64,000 nt of DNA from Pycnopodia helianthoides (GCA_032158295.1 CM063246.1:4497371-4561370), one strand, 5' to 3'. Shown: positions 46,182 through 57,559, numbered from the stretch's first letter. Program-made: numbers and translations. The notes: generated by a model not told the origin, from the sequence alone.

Positions 46182-47394
46182 ACAGGCATACAGGTAATAG
46201 ACAGTGCTACTGAGTGATGAACCATCTACTCACTATAAGTGTGCGGGGGTTGCATGCGCCAACAGCCGGCCAAAATTGGTCAATCAGCGAGCATCAAACC
46301 CCGCACCCTTGTAACACTAGATGCTTTTATCACCTGACGGCATGATGGTATCACCAGCATGCCGCCTCGTCGGCACCTCGGCACCTCAACACCCTCACTT
46401 CGTAAACAGCGGTGGCTAGAGGGGAATCAGGTGGATTGGGAGGGAAAAAAACATACCCTTCTCCACAGCAGGCTGCGAAGATTCCTAGACTGCTGGTACA
46501 TTCCATACTGCCGTAGCCTGTTGCTGTATGGATCCATCCTCTGCTGGTGACAACTCCTGCACTTTACCGGACAAGCTCATACAGAAAGGCAACGCAAAAC
46601 AGTTGTGGGCAGCAGCACACTTCCACGCGTTTATACCCCTCCAAGACAGATTTCTTTGCTCTGGTTTGTACGATGAATTCAAATCCACAGCTACTATTCG
46701 ATTACCAAATCATTTCCTTCAAAAGCACATTTTCAGAATCCTTTCCTCCAATGTTCCACAGAAACAGTTGCCAACCAACCCAAGAGAAGTCACCAATCTA
46801 CACAGAAAGTTTTGTGCACCATGGGCTTGTAAACTGAGCTGTACTGCGATTGGGTGACCTGGTGCATCGCATAACTGTGCGCTTCACTGATGTACAACGT
46901 GCACAACGAATATCCACTCCGAACTGTACAATGAAAAGACTGTTTATGAAATATCCCCAAACTATCCGCTTACACAAGGTAAAGATCCGCTACAATACTG
47001 ACAAGTTGTGTTTACGATCGTCTCAAACATTGTGTCAACTACACAGTCTTGATGAATTTCAAAGTATCCAACTTTTTTTTTTTTGATGGCCTATAATCTA
47101 GTATAAATAATTTGTTTTCCCCCTTTCTTTCCACCTCGGTGTGGGATCACCGCATTTGACAATAAAAAAGTATCGGAATGAAAAGAGAGTTAGACACAGT
47201 TGCTGATTCACAGCCCTTTGACAAAGTCCTGCCCAGTTTTGCATCACTGGGCTTCTCAGTGATCCAGAACATCCCCCCCCCCCCCCTCGATGACAATAAA
47301 CTCAAGCCATAATTCACTGTGTAAGGGATAATAAAGATTTAGAAATGCCATATTGCCAAGTCTAAAAGGGCCCCATTGTATAATACTGTGAAAA
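46182..47394. other. Unassigned stretch including a complex segment 46340-47070
   Basis: 46340-47070 lacks low-complexity sequence and matches no repeat family here; frames of 109 and 96 aa (46528-46857, 46547-46837) overlap and have no recognisable domain. It could be an untranslated exon, a regulatory block or an unknown repeat. C run of 14 at 47273-47286. Confidence 0.35.
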
Positions 47395-47620
47395 CTATTA
47401 TTTGGTTTTATTTGGTATTATTTGTGTGTAAAGCACCGTATAGTCAGTACTTTCCCAAGTCCTGTATTACTCAGGTGGGATTCGAACCCATGACCTTTGC
47501 CATTCTAGAGCGGATGTCTTACCAACTACATGTAGACCACCACGATTGCGCGGTAGCTAGAGGCAGTTAAAATTCTATACGCAACAATAGATGTTAAATT
47601 TGCATCGGGGATAAAGTATA
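47395..47620 (-). mobile_element. tRNA-like repeat family S, minus strand
   Basis: Minus strand: CCCCGATGCAAATTTAACAT, CTGCCTCTAGCTACCG, then a tRNA-like core with GTTGGTAAGACATCCGCTCT, AGAATGGCAAAGGTCATGG and B-box GGGTTCGAATCCCACC, then TGAGTAATACAGGACTTGGG, AAAGTACTGACTATAC. Matches 48170-48455. Confidence 0.75.
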
Positions 47621-47659
47621 CTCAGTAGTTTCCCAGGACTCTGGGAAACTACTGAGTAT
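47618..47659 (+). repeat. Perfect 19-bp-arm hairpin
   Basis: ATACTCAGTAGTTTCCCAG, spacer GACT, then its exact reverse complement. The arms are the family S post-tRNA word (AAACTACTGAGTAT), so two S copies seem joined head to head here. Confidence 0.9.
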
Positions 47660-47679
47660 TCAATGCTTTACACACATCG

Positions 47680-47908
47680 GTGGTTTTCCTTTTTCTTCGT
47701 GAACTAACACGGTTGGTTCTACAAAATGGCAGACCGTGTTAGTTCACGGAATAAAAGGAAAACCACACAATTTCGAGGCAAATTTGTGTGGATCATCATA
47801 TTCTACTTTTAAAACATCTTTCCAACCATATTAATTTTATAACACACTCGTTCAAATGCTTTTTTAGGCCCAAATCGCCCAATCCAAGGCAGCGTGTCCC
47901 TTTGAAAC
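47680..47908 (-). mobile_element. MITE family P with 34-bp internal inverted repeat
   Basis: GTGGTTTTCCTTTTTCTTCG, TGAACTAACACGGT and, after a 19-base loop, ACCGTGTTAGTTCACGGAAT, AAAAGGAAAACCAC. It continues AATTTCGAGGCAAATTTGTG, TATTCTACTTTTAAAACATC to ATCCAAGGCAGCGTGTCCCT, the reverse of 33363-33560. Confidence 0.8.
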
Positions 47909-47914
47909 CAAATA

Positions 47915-47965
47915 ATATTCTTTAACCCCCGATGCAAATTTAGCGATCTATTAAAAATTGTGAAA
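47915..47965 (+). repeat. Family S flank fragment
   Basis: AATAATATTCTTTAACCCCC, GATGCAAATTTAGCGATCTA: the word that brackets family S tRNA-like cores, here without a core. Confidence 0.6.
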
Positions 47966-48169
47966 ACTGTTGGCCTAACGGATTACTTGGCCAAGCAATG
48001 GAAATTCCCTGGTTACTTTTTGTTACTTTGCCTTTTTCTTCAATAAAAGCAAAATTGAAGAAGCTTCATTGGTGTGCCCCAATCATGTGCTTCATTTCCT
48101 AAAATCAAAAGCTGTTGCACGCAACTTTTTCAAAACACTGACAAATTTAATCGGTGTATGGGTAAAATC

Positions 48170-48455
48170 AAATAATACTCTTTAACCCTGCTACAAATTT
48201 AACATCGATTAAATTGTTGCAGTACCCACTGCTAAAATATAGGATTCGAACTGCCTCTAGCTACCGGTCTTGCCGGTCTAATGGTAAGACATCTGCTCTA
48301 GAATGGCAAAGGTCGTGGGTTCGAATCCCACCTGAGTAATATGCATGTGGATTTTTTTCTTCACAGGACTCGAGAAAGTACTGAGTATACATCAGGGTAA
48401 CCCCAAGGAATATTCTTTATCCCTGATGCAAATTTAACGTCTATTAAACTGCCAT
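48170..48455 (+). mobile_element. tRNA-like repeat family S, bracketed by direct repeats
   Basis: TACTCTTTAACCCTGCTACA at the left and TATTCTTTATCCCTGATGCA at the right are direct repeats (each followed by AATTTAAC) about 235 bp apart. Between them: CTGCCTCTAGCTACCGG, GTCTAATGGTAAGACATCTG, AATGGCAAAGGTCGTGGG, TTCGAATCCCACC and AAAGTACTGAGTATAC. The tRNA-like core has a D-arm and T-arm but a poor anticodon stem. Confidence 0.75.
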
Positions 48456-49024
48456 GAAATTGGTCACCTTGTCCCAGCTTAGATTCGATGTAATGTATGT
48501 TATTCATGACCTTTTCCCGAAGCACGTAGATTTGTAAAGCGATATTTTGTGCTAAAAGATTTGTATGCTAAAAGGGCCTGTTAATAGGAACAAAACTTGA
48601 ATTAGCACGTGTTAAAAGGTTTGTAAAAATAGATATTCAGACTATTCAGGAGATATTTCCCTCCCCCGTTCCCCCCAAAAACTGCGTTGTCTGATCAGAA
48701 CCAGTGCACTGACAAATCGACAAGAGCTTTCGCAGGTTGATATGTTTACAAATAGTGTACAAAATCTACATTATTAATGTTTAAATGCATTCATAAACAT
48801 CTTGAAAAAATAAAGTAACACAAAATATAACAGATTAGTTAAGCTCTAGGGGCCACTTTTTGTTTGTTTGAGCAAAAAACACGTATTTGTATAGTGTTCT
48901 ACAGTTGGCAACCTAGCAGCGACTTTTTTTTGTCACACGCCACCTTGTTTAATCATGCGGCGACTTTGTTTCTCAGGCGGCATTTTTAGCATTAGCAGCC
49001 CACAAAACAATTGCACTTACCAGA
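48456..49024. other. Unassigned stretch
   Basis: No gene recognised. Confidence 0.4.
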
Positions 49025-49190
49025 ATAAGGTTACCCGACTGGCACCCCGCAAAAACAGATATTGACAAAACATTACGGCCAAGATAGCTCAGTTGGAAGA
49101 GCACCTTCACGTTGATCCGGAGGCGGCGGGTTCAAATCCCACTCAAAAAAATATTTTCTTTGTTCAACCCAAAATCAAATCAATAAATAA
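49025..49190 (+). mobile_element. tRNA-like repeat family T, copy 1
   Basis: GACTGGCACCCCGC, GATATTGACAAAA, then tRNA-like 49077-49149: GGCCAAGATAGCTCAGTTGG, AAGAGCACC, GATCCGGAGGCGG, CGGGTTCAAATCCCACTC; then TTTTCTTTGTTCAACCCA. Acceptor arms no longer pair. Flanks on both sides are shared with 61928-62080. Confidence 0.8.
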
Positions 49191-49928
49191 ACACATCAAT
49201 AAATGAGCAAGTAGCTGTTTGAAATAATATCAACATACCTTAATGTCTTAACACAAATCCATAGACATCGGCACCATTAACAAAGCAGTACCTGTACAAA
49301 GATTCACCTGCCACAATTAGTTCTTCAAAAATGAGAACTGACGACACCTGTTGTTTGACAGACTTATAATTCAATCCCCGCCAGACCCAATCCTGACAGC
49401 AAACTGACAAAATCATCCACACGCTACGTTGCCTTCATGGTCTCCACCACAATCACAATTCAGTCCCACAAAGAGAGAAGCACCGAAAAAAAAAACTCAC
49501 AAAAGGAATTTCCGACAAAACTGAAAGACATTTTCCCCTAAAAACAAAACAACTCCATAAATTACAGGTAGGTTTACATGTTTCGGTTTTGCTTCGCGGC
49601 TGTTTTAAGTGGTCTTGAGATTAAAGGGGAGTTCCCCTCCTCCGCCGATGCTGCGCATCCAGACTGTTGACATTTCTGGGTTTCTTTTTATATTCACATG
49701 AACAAAAATTCTGTAAATTTCAAGGGCATGTACCCCGCACACACAATACACTCATAATTTTATAATACAGGCCTATAAAAAAAAAAAAAAAAAAAAAAAA
49801 AAACCCTGGATGCTGAACATGATTTGTTGAAGGAGAGATTCACTACAGTGGTCTTTTACTGGGAAAGGTAATTTTATGACCTTGCATCTTAAATCCATTT
49901 TTTATTACTTATTTTTTCCCCTTCTCCC

Positions 49929-49969
<41 letters not shown>

Positions 49970-50218
49970 ATCTTAAATAACTGAAGCCGAATCTTGTTTT
50001 TTCGAGGTGGTGGTGATTTTTTATGGAAAGGTATAACCATAAAAAACGATTTCAGAAAAATCACTCTAACTACATATAAGTAGCCAATAAAAACACATGC
50101 CCTGGCATTCATTATTCCAAGGCAATTGATGATTGCACTCAAGGTTCTTGACTGCAGACATCCTTTGTGTTTTGACATTCAATTTTGACCGGTCTTTCTG
50201 GATTGGAACTGGGTGTTT
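49191..50218. other. Unassigned stretch with poly-A and (CT)n
   Basis: A run of 27 at 49777-49803; CT microsatellite 49932-49964 of about 16 units. No gene recognised. Confidence 0.55.
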
Positions 50219-50385
50219 TTTTTTTGGTTTTTTTTCCAATATTTATTCAGAGTGCATTTCTTTGTGGATGCTTTTTTTTTTTTTTTTGCTTTTCGTTTTT
50301 TAGCAGGTATTTTTTTAAACAAAATTAATGAAATGGTATTAATCCTAACTTGGGTCCTTCCTCACTCAAACAAATATATCAAACG
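50219..50385. repeat. T-rich low-complexity tract
   Basis: Poly-T blocks at 50217-50235 and 50271-50287; Phe-rich frame across it is an artefact. Confidence 0.7.
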
Positions 50386-50450
50386 TTTTGGGTTGAACAA
50401 AGACAAATTTTACTAAGACAAATTTTACTAGAACGAGATGTTCCATGATT
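50386..50450 (-). mobile_element. Family T tail fragment
   Basis: TTGGGTTGAACAAAGACAAA then ACTAAGACAAATTTTACTAG: the downstream tail of family T in minus orientation, with a short internal duplication; the tRNA-like core is missing. Confidence 0.55.
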
Positions 50451-50744
50451 TCTCATTTTGGAGTGACCTGAACGTTAATTTTCTGCGTGATCCCGATGTC
50501 TCCGTTGCAGCTCACACAAATGCTGGTCTACCCAAAGGGCGGCTTTAAACGTTTTTTTAAATTTTGGAAAATCATAACAGGATTTCTCAACAGCAAAAAC
50601 AAATTAACACAAAATTTGTGCCATATCCAACAATGTACAGAAGTACACTTTACCTGATTTGTAAAGTATGACATCTATGAAATAGTTTGTGGCAAACTGC
50701 TGGTAATTACAGGATCTGACCTGGCGTTTTTTTTACAGGGCATG

Positions 50745-50935
50745 GTCACTGATTTGATGGTTAAGACATCTGCTCTAGAATACTGGAGTCGTGGGTTCGA
50801 ACCCCACCCAAGTAGTACATATGCCCATGGACTTGTTTTCTGCTGGACTTGTGAAAGCAAGTAGTACATCGTGCTTATCACACATTTGTGTATGGTAAAA
50901 AAACAAAATAATATTCTTTATCCCCATGCAAAGTA
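50745..50935 (+). mobile_element. tRNA-like repeat family S, diverged
   Basis: GATGGTTAAGACATCTGCTC, TAGAATACTGGAGTCGTGGG, TTCGAACCCCACC, AAGTAGTACATATGCCCATG and the tail AATAATATTCTTTATCCCCA. D-arm and B-box conserved. Confidence 0.7.
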
Positions 50936-51562
50936 TTACACCTGATAAAATTATGAATATTCCCTTAAAAAAAACAATTCTGATGAAACTTAACACATTT
51001 CCTCACAAACTATGAAGTTTAAAAGAAACATTATTTCTATTGCTCTTTCATCAAAGGAAACCAAAAAAAACCAGTTTTTCTCCTGTCAAAAACAACACTT
51101 TTTTTTTTTGGTTTCGGTTTCAGGATATTAAAGTTTCTATGTCCAGTAATGAATCAAAAGAATCGAGAAAACTTAATGTACATGAAACAAAGCAATTGCT
51201 AGTCAAAACTTACAATGTTTTTATTAAACAGTTACCCACACGATATGTTTGTACAACCCTGGTCTTTGTAAATATAGAGCAGGAGTGAGACAATAGCTCC
51301 GGACACTAAACATGCGAGAAAAATGAAGTTCATGAACAAGCTAAACATGTTTTTTTTCCCTCTGTAACCCCTTTTACATCCTCTACCTACACTATGCATG
51401 TTGTAGGACTTTATTTTTTAAATGGGTCAGTCGGACACAGGATTTTAATTTGTTAGGACCAGTTTTCAGGCGTGCAGCATCGGGCGTGGCTGGCTGGCAA
51501 TGGCCGCCCCACTTTTTTGCTCGTGTCTGGCAGATTCAAGAGTTCAGACATTGTGAAAAATC
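50936..51562. other. Unassigned stretch
   Basis: A- and T-runs; no recognised content. Confidence 0.4.
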
Positions 51563-51795
51563 TTAAAGCCTCCTACTGTCAGTGACTCTTGGCAACATTT
51601 TCCAGTGAGTTGACCAACCATTTGAAACCATTCGACTGCCAAGGTTGTGTACGGTGGCACAACTGTGCATAGAACTAACTGTGTACTGTGTACATATGCA
51701 TTCCCTCATGGTATCATATTGCAGGCAGGCATAGTTTATCTATCATTCAAAACCACAGTGAATGGTATTGAATGGTCAGACAGCAAGAGGGTTAA
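51563..51795 (-). mobile_element. MITE family L, copy 2 (TTAA type)
   Basis: TTAA (51563-51566) then AGCCTCCTACTGTCAG; right end CAGACAGCAAGAGGG then TTAA (51792-51795). Interior CCAGTGAGTTGACCAACCAT, TTTGAAACCATT and AACCACAGTGAATGGTATTG match 27899-28096 reversed. Confidence 0.75.
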
Positions 51796-52639
51796 ACTAA
51801 AATAGCCCAAACCAAGTGGCAATGGTGAGTCTGGATCTTTTTAAAGTCTTCTTCAAAGAATAAATTTTAGCCTGTGAGATCTGTCAAGAAACGTAGGTAC
51901 ATGGAAAAAGTTTATCGGTCTTGTAAGCCTACAATGGAATTATTACGCTACATGTATACAGCGCATTCACAGGACACGATATTCATACCAACAAGTAGAA
52001 CTAATTATTGTCAAAAACCTTCTCTCTTTTTTCCCCTTGGGAAGGGGTGGTATCTGTGCTAAGCAAGTGTTTGGCATAAACGGCTTTCTGACCCAGGTGA
52101 TACTGTTTACTGCAGTTAATTTCTTTACAATTTTAAAGATCAATGGATTTGATTGCCTCATTGTCCTTTACTCTCGCTCCTGCTGTGTTTATACCGTTCA
52201 GTTCTCATTCCAATGAACAACTTGACGGCTGTATCAAACCAAACCAGAGAAATGTCATAATTCTGTCTTGAATACTTTCAAAATCAAGAGAAGTGACATT
52301 TGAGGACCCAAAACAAATCCCGATGCCTATTTTTGCTTGTGACAATCAAAATAAGCCTGATGGCAATCTGAACTAAACCCCTGACAAAACAAAAACGTTG
52401 TTCTTTTCCAGTGATTTAGAACGTGACAAACAATGCCCCTTCTCTTTATATCCATGGCCAACAGAAGACAGGACCGTTCATTCAATATACTCAGAGGACA
52501 GGACTTATCCCAGCTTGAGTCCAATATGCCAGACCACATGGATCAGTCAGGACAGAAATTGACTCCAATGTCCTAGACTGATCCATTAAGTCAAAATACT
52601 CCTAACTCAGTCAGATTTACAAATAAGCTACAACAACAA
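51796..52639. other. Unassigned stretch
   Basis: No gene recognised; 52540-52639 leads into the satellite with words such as ATGACACTCA and CCAATGTCCTAGACTGATCC that may be very degenerate satellite. Confidence 0.4.
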
Positions 52640-55600
52640 AGTCAATCATGACACTCAAAAATCAGCCAAATGAATGTGAGTCCAGTGCCCTTGACCCATC
52701 TGATCAGTCATGACACTCACAACTCAGCCACATGAATGTGAGTCCAGTGCCTAGACCCATCTGATCAGTCATGACACTCACAACTCAGCCACATGAATGT
52801 GAGTCCAGTGCCCTAAACCCATGTGATCACTCATGACACTCACAACTCAGCCACATGAATGTGAGTCCAGTGCCAGGAACCAACTGATCATTCATGACAC
52901 TCACAACTCAGCCACATGAATGTGAGTCCAGTGCCCAGACCCATCTGATCAGTCATGACACTCACAACTCAGCCACATGAATGTGAGTCCAGTGCCCAGA
53001 CCCATCTGTTCAGCCATGACATGCACAACTCAGCCACATGAATGTGAGTCCAGTGCCAGGAACCAACTGATCATTCATGACACTCACAACTCAGCCACAT
53101 GAATGTGAGTCCAGTGCCCAGACCCATCTGATCAGTCATGACACTCACAACTCAGCCACATGAATGTGAGTCCAGTGCCCAGACCCATCTGATCAGTCAT
53201 GACACTCACAACTCAGCCACATGAATGTGAGTCCAGTGCCCTAAACCCATCTGATCAGTCATGACACTCACAACTCAGCCACATGAATGTGAGTCCAGTG
53301 CCCAGACCCATCTGTTCAGCCATGACATGCACAACTCAGCCACATGAATGTGAGTCCAGTGCCTAGACCCATCTGATCAGTCATGACACTCACAACTCAG
53401 CCACATGAATAAGAGTCCAGTGCCCAGACCCATCTGATCAGTCATGACACTCACAACTCAGCCACATGAATAAGAGTCCAGTGCCCAGACCCATCTGATC
53501 AGTCATGACACTCACAACTCAGCCACATGAATGTGAGTCCAGTGCCCAGACCCATCTGTTCAGCCATGACATGCACAACTCAGCCACATGAATGTGAGTC
53601 CAGTGCCCAGACCCATCTGTTCAGCCATGACATGCACAACTCAGCCACATGAATGTGAGTCCAGTGCCTAGACCCATCTGATCAGTCATGACACTCACAA
53701 CTCAGCCACATGAATAAGAGTCCAGTGCCCAGACCCATCTGATCAGTCATGACACTCACAACTCAGCCACATGAATAAGAGTCCAGTGCCCAGACCCATC
53801 TGATCAGTCATGACACTCACAACTCAGCCACATGAATGTGAGTCCAGTGCCCAGACCCATCTGATCAGTCATGACACTCACAACTCAACCACATGAATGT
53901 GAGTCCAGTGCCAGGAACCATCTGATCAGTCATGACACTCACAACTCAGCCACATGAATGTGAGTCCAGTGCCAGGAACCAACTGATCATTCATGACACT
54001 CACAACTCAGCCACATGAATGTGAGTCCAGTGCCCAGACCCATCTGATCAGTCATGACACTCACAACTCAGCCGCATGAATGTGAGTCCAGTGCCCAGAC
54101 CCATCTGATCAGTCATGACACTCACAACTCAGCCAAATGAATGTGAGTCCAGTGCCCAGACCCATCTGATCAGTCATGACACTCACAACTCAGCCACATG
54201 AATGTGAGTCCAGTGCCCAGACCCATCTGTTCAGCCATGACATGCACAACTCAGCCACATGAATGTGAGTCCAGTGCCCAGACCCATCTGATCATTCATG
54301 ACACTCACAACTCAGCCAAATGAATGTGAGTCCAGTGCCCAGACCCATCTGATCAGTCATGACACTCACAACTCAGCCACATGAATAAGAGTCCAGTGCC
54401 CAGACCCATCTGATCAGTCATGACACTCACAACTCAACCACATGAATGTGAGTCCAGTGCCTAGACCCATCTGATCATTCATGACATGCACAACTCAGCC
54501 ACATGAATGTGAGTCCAGTGCCCAGACCCATCTGATCATTCATGACATGCACAACTCAGCCACATGAATGTAAGTCCAGTGCCTAGACCCATCTGATCAA
54601 TCATGACATGCACAACTCAGCCACATGAATGTGAGTCCAGTGCCCTAAACCCATGTGATCACTCATGACACTCACAACTCAGCCACATGAATGTGAGTCC
54701 AGTGCCAGGAACCAACTGATCATTCATGACACTCACAACTCAGCCACATGAATGTGAGTCCAGTGCCCAGACCCATCTGATCAGTCATGACACTCACAAC
54801 TCAGCCACATGAATGTGAGTCCAGTGCCCAGACCCATCTGTTCAGCCATGACATGCACAACTCAGCCACATGAATGTGAGTCCAGTGCCAGGAACCAACT
54901 GATCATTCATGACACTCACAACTCAGCCACATGAATGTGAGTCCAGTGCCCAGACCCATCTGATCAGTCATGACACTCACAACTCAGCCACATGAATGTG
55001 AGTCCAGTGCCCTAAACCCATCTGATCAGTCATGACACTCACAACTCAGCCACATGAATGTGAGTCCAGTGCCCAGACCCATCTGTTCAGCCATGACATG
55101 CACAACTCAGCCACATGAATGTGAGTCCAGTGCCTAGACCCATCTGATCAGTCATGACACTCACAACTCAGCCACATGAATAAGAGTCCAGTGCCCAGAC
55201 CCATCTGATCAGTCATGACACTCACAACTCAGCCACATGAATAAGAGTCCAGTGCCCAGACCCATCTGATCAGTCATGACACTCACAACTCAGCCACATG
55301 AATGTGAGTCCAGTGCCCAGACCCATCTGATCAGTCATGACACTCACAACTCAACCACATGAATGTGAGTCCAGTGCCAGGAACCATCTGATCAGTCATG
55401 ACACTCACAACTCAGCCACATGAATGTGAGTCCAGTGCCAGGAACCAACTGATCATTCATGACACTCACAACTCAGCCACATGAATGTGAGTCCAGTGCC
55501 CAGACCCATCTGATCAGTCATGACACTCACAACTCAGCCGCATGAATGTGAGTCCAGTGCCCAGACCCATCTGATCAGTCATGACACTCACAACTCAGCC

Positions 55601-56290
55601 AAATGAATGTGAGTCCAGTGCCCAGACCCATCTGATCAGTCATGACACTCACAACTCAGCCACATGAATGTGAGTCCAGTGCCCAGACCCATCTGTTCAG
55701 CCATGACATGCACAACTCAGCCACATGAATGTGAGTCCAGTGCCCAGACCCATCTGATCATTCATGACACTCACAACTCAGCCAAATGAATGTGAGTCCA
55801 GTGCCCAGACCCATCTGATCAGTCATGACACTCACAACTCAGCCACATGAATAAGAGTCCAGTGCCCAGACCCATCTGATCAGTCATGACACTCACAACT
55901 CAACCACATGAATGTGAGTCCAGTGCCTAGACCCATCTGATCATTCATGACATGCACAACTCAGCCACATGAATGTGAGTCCAGTGCCCAGACCCATCTG
56001 ATCATTCATGACATGCACAACTCAGCCACATGAATGTGAGTCCAGTGCCTAGACCCATCTGATCAATCATGACATGCACAACTCAGCCACATGAATGTGA
56101 GTCCAGTGCCCAGACCCATCTGATCAGTCATGACACTCACAACTCAGCCACATGAATAAGAGTCCATTGCCCAGACCCATCTGATCAGTCATGACACTCA
56201 CAACTCAACCACATGAATGTGAGTCCAGTGCCTAGACCCATCTGATCATTCATGACATGCACAACTCAGCCACATGAATGTGAGTCAAGT
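52640..56290 (+). repeat. 61-bp satellite array, about 60 units, with higher-order structure
   Basis: The unit reads TCATGACACTCACAACTCAG, CCACATGAATGTGAGTCCAG, TGCCCAGACCCATCTGATCA, G. Variants recur in fixed order: CCAGGAACCAACTGATCATT, CCCTAAACCC (one base longer), CTGTTCAGCCATGACATGC, GAATAAGAGTCC, CAACCACATG and GCCGCATG types. The series 52811-54642 (30 units, 1832 bp) is repeated at 54643-56108 (24 units, 1466 bp), the difference being exactly six whole units. Three more units (56109-56290) repeat the order of units near the end of each series. The unit contains ACTCACA and TGTGAGT, a 7-bp hairpin with 15-base loop, and is almost free of CpG. It is not coding (61 is not a multiple of three; all frames stop). 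Confidence 0.97.
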
Positions 56291-56515
56291 GCACTCGTTT
56301 AGTGTACCAGACTGAACCCCTTTGATAAAATATATTATGTCATTCAATATTTTTATGAGGCGTATTTGTTCAACTTTGTGAAACAAAAAGTGCACTGAAA
56401 ACTGAACTCAAAACAACAGAAATGAGACTAAAATCAAGGAAATGACAGCTCAAACGCCTTTGTTAAAACACAAAGCGTTTGTATCACTATCAACCCTCTT
56501 TATAGTTAAAGGAAC

Positions 56516-56901
56516 ATTACAGAATTGGTTTTTGCTTACAAAACAGTTGCTGGCAGTGTAAGCACTTTATGTAATTCACCATATACATAAACTGACAAAC
56601 CTGTAGAAGTTTGAGATCAATCGGCTATCTAGGTCACAAGAAAATAGTGAAAAACCGATTACACAATTTGCATGAAATCATATAGATTCAACAAATGAAT
56701 AAAAACGCTCACTGAGTGATAAACTCCAATCAGAAATTTAGTTTATTCATATCTCATCAAATATGGCATTTCAGACAGAAATATTTCAAGGGATGTTTTC
56801 TACTATCATCATCATTAGACCGTGTAAGTTTTATGTAAATCTGTGATCAAAAAGTTTATTTTACAAGTTCTTTTTTTACCAATTCTGTGATGTTCCTTTA
56901 A
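56516..56901 (-). mobile_element. MITE family R, copy 2 (TTAA type)
   Basis: TTAA (56516-56519) then AGGAACATTACAGAATTGG; right end CCAATTCTGTGATGTTCCT then TTAA (56898-56901). 19-bp inverted termini with one mismatch; interior matches 45788-46181 reversed along its whole length. Confidence 0.9.
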
Positions 56902-57138
56902 AGGTATTTTCACTCTGTGAGTTAACATATAATCTTTTAAGTACAGGAGTGTTAATTATTCTTTTAAAAAACACACAAATTTGATAAGTTTCAATTTGAA
57001 AAGTTCATACGAGTACCAATACTTAAGAGAAACAGTTTCATCTAGAAAAAAAATATACATAAAAAAACATAAAAGTCGAAGAAATAACATTTGAATTCCC
57101 CGCAAATCACCAATTCTTATTTCATTTTCAGCAATCAT
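56902..57138. other. Unassigned AT-rich stretch
   Basis: Separates two TTAA elements; nothing recognised. Confidence 0.4.
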
Positions 57139-57531
57139 TTAAAGGCAGGGTATACTATTGGTAATTGCTAAAGACCAGTATCATCACTAAGCCTTAATCC
57201 TCACTTGGTGTATCCCAACTTATGCACAAAATAATTAGCCTGTGAACATTTGGGCTCAATTGGTCATCAAAGTTGCAAGAAACTAATGAAAGAAAAAAAA
57301 ACATTGTTGCATAGAATTGTGTGCTTTCAATTGCCTGAGAAAGGCTTCATGCCTGAAGACTTCCTCAAATTTAAATTTGTTGGTGAAAAATTACCTCTTT
57401 TTCTTAAAACTACATTACTTCCAAGGGGGTTGTTTCTAACAACGCTTAATAATATCAAGAGCTTTTTACCAAGTAAGTTTTTATGGTCATTAACTTGCGG
57501 GGTACTTTCCAAAAGCACACTGTACCTTTAA
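57139..57531 (+). mobile_element. MITE family C copy with TTAA ends
   Basis: TTAA (57139-57142) then AGGCAGGGTATACTATTGGT; TCACTTGGTGTATCCCAACT, TTGTGTGCTTTCAATTGCC and ACCAAGTAAGTTTTTATGG inside; right end GCACACTGTACCT then TTAA (57528-57531). Diverged from 7217-7593, particularly at the termini. Confidence 0.75.
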
Positions 57532-57559
57532 CCCCAAAATGTAAATGCACCAAAAACAT

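Noticed and set aside
46528..46857. 109-aa frame as a real exon
   Set aside because: A second frame of 96 aa overlaps it and neither has a known domain or splice sites; kept only as an unassigned segment of interest.
49077..49149. tRNA gene candidate
   Set aside because: Acceptor arms do not pair and the flanks are shared with a second copy at 61928-62080, so it is part of a repeat.
52640..56290. CRISPR-like appearance of the 61-bp array
   Set aside because: Units are contiguous, with no unique spacers, and the surroundings are eukaryotic; it is a satellite.
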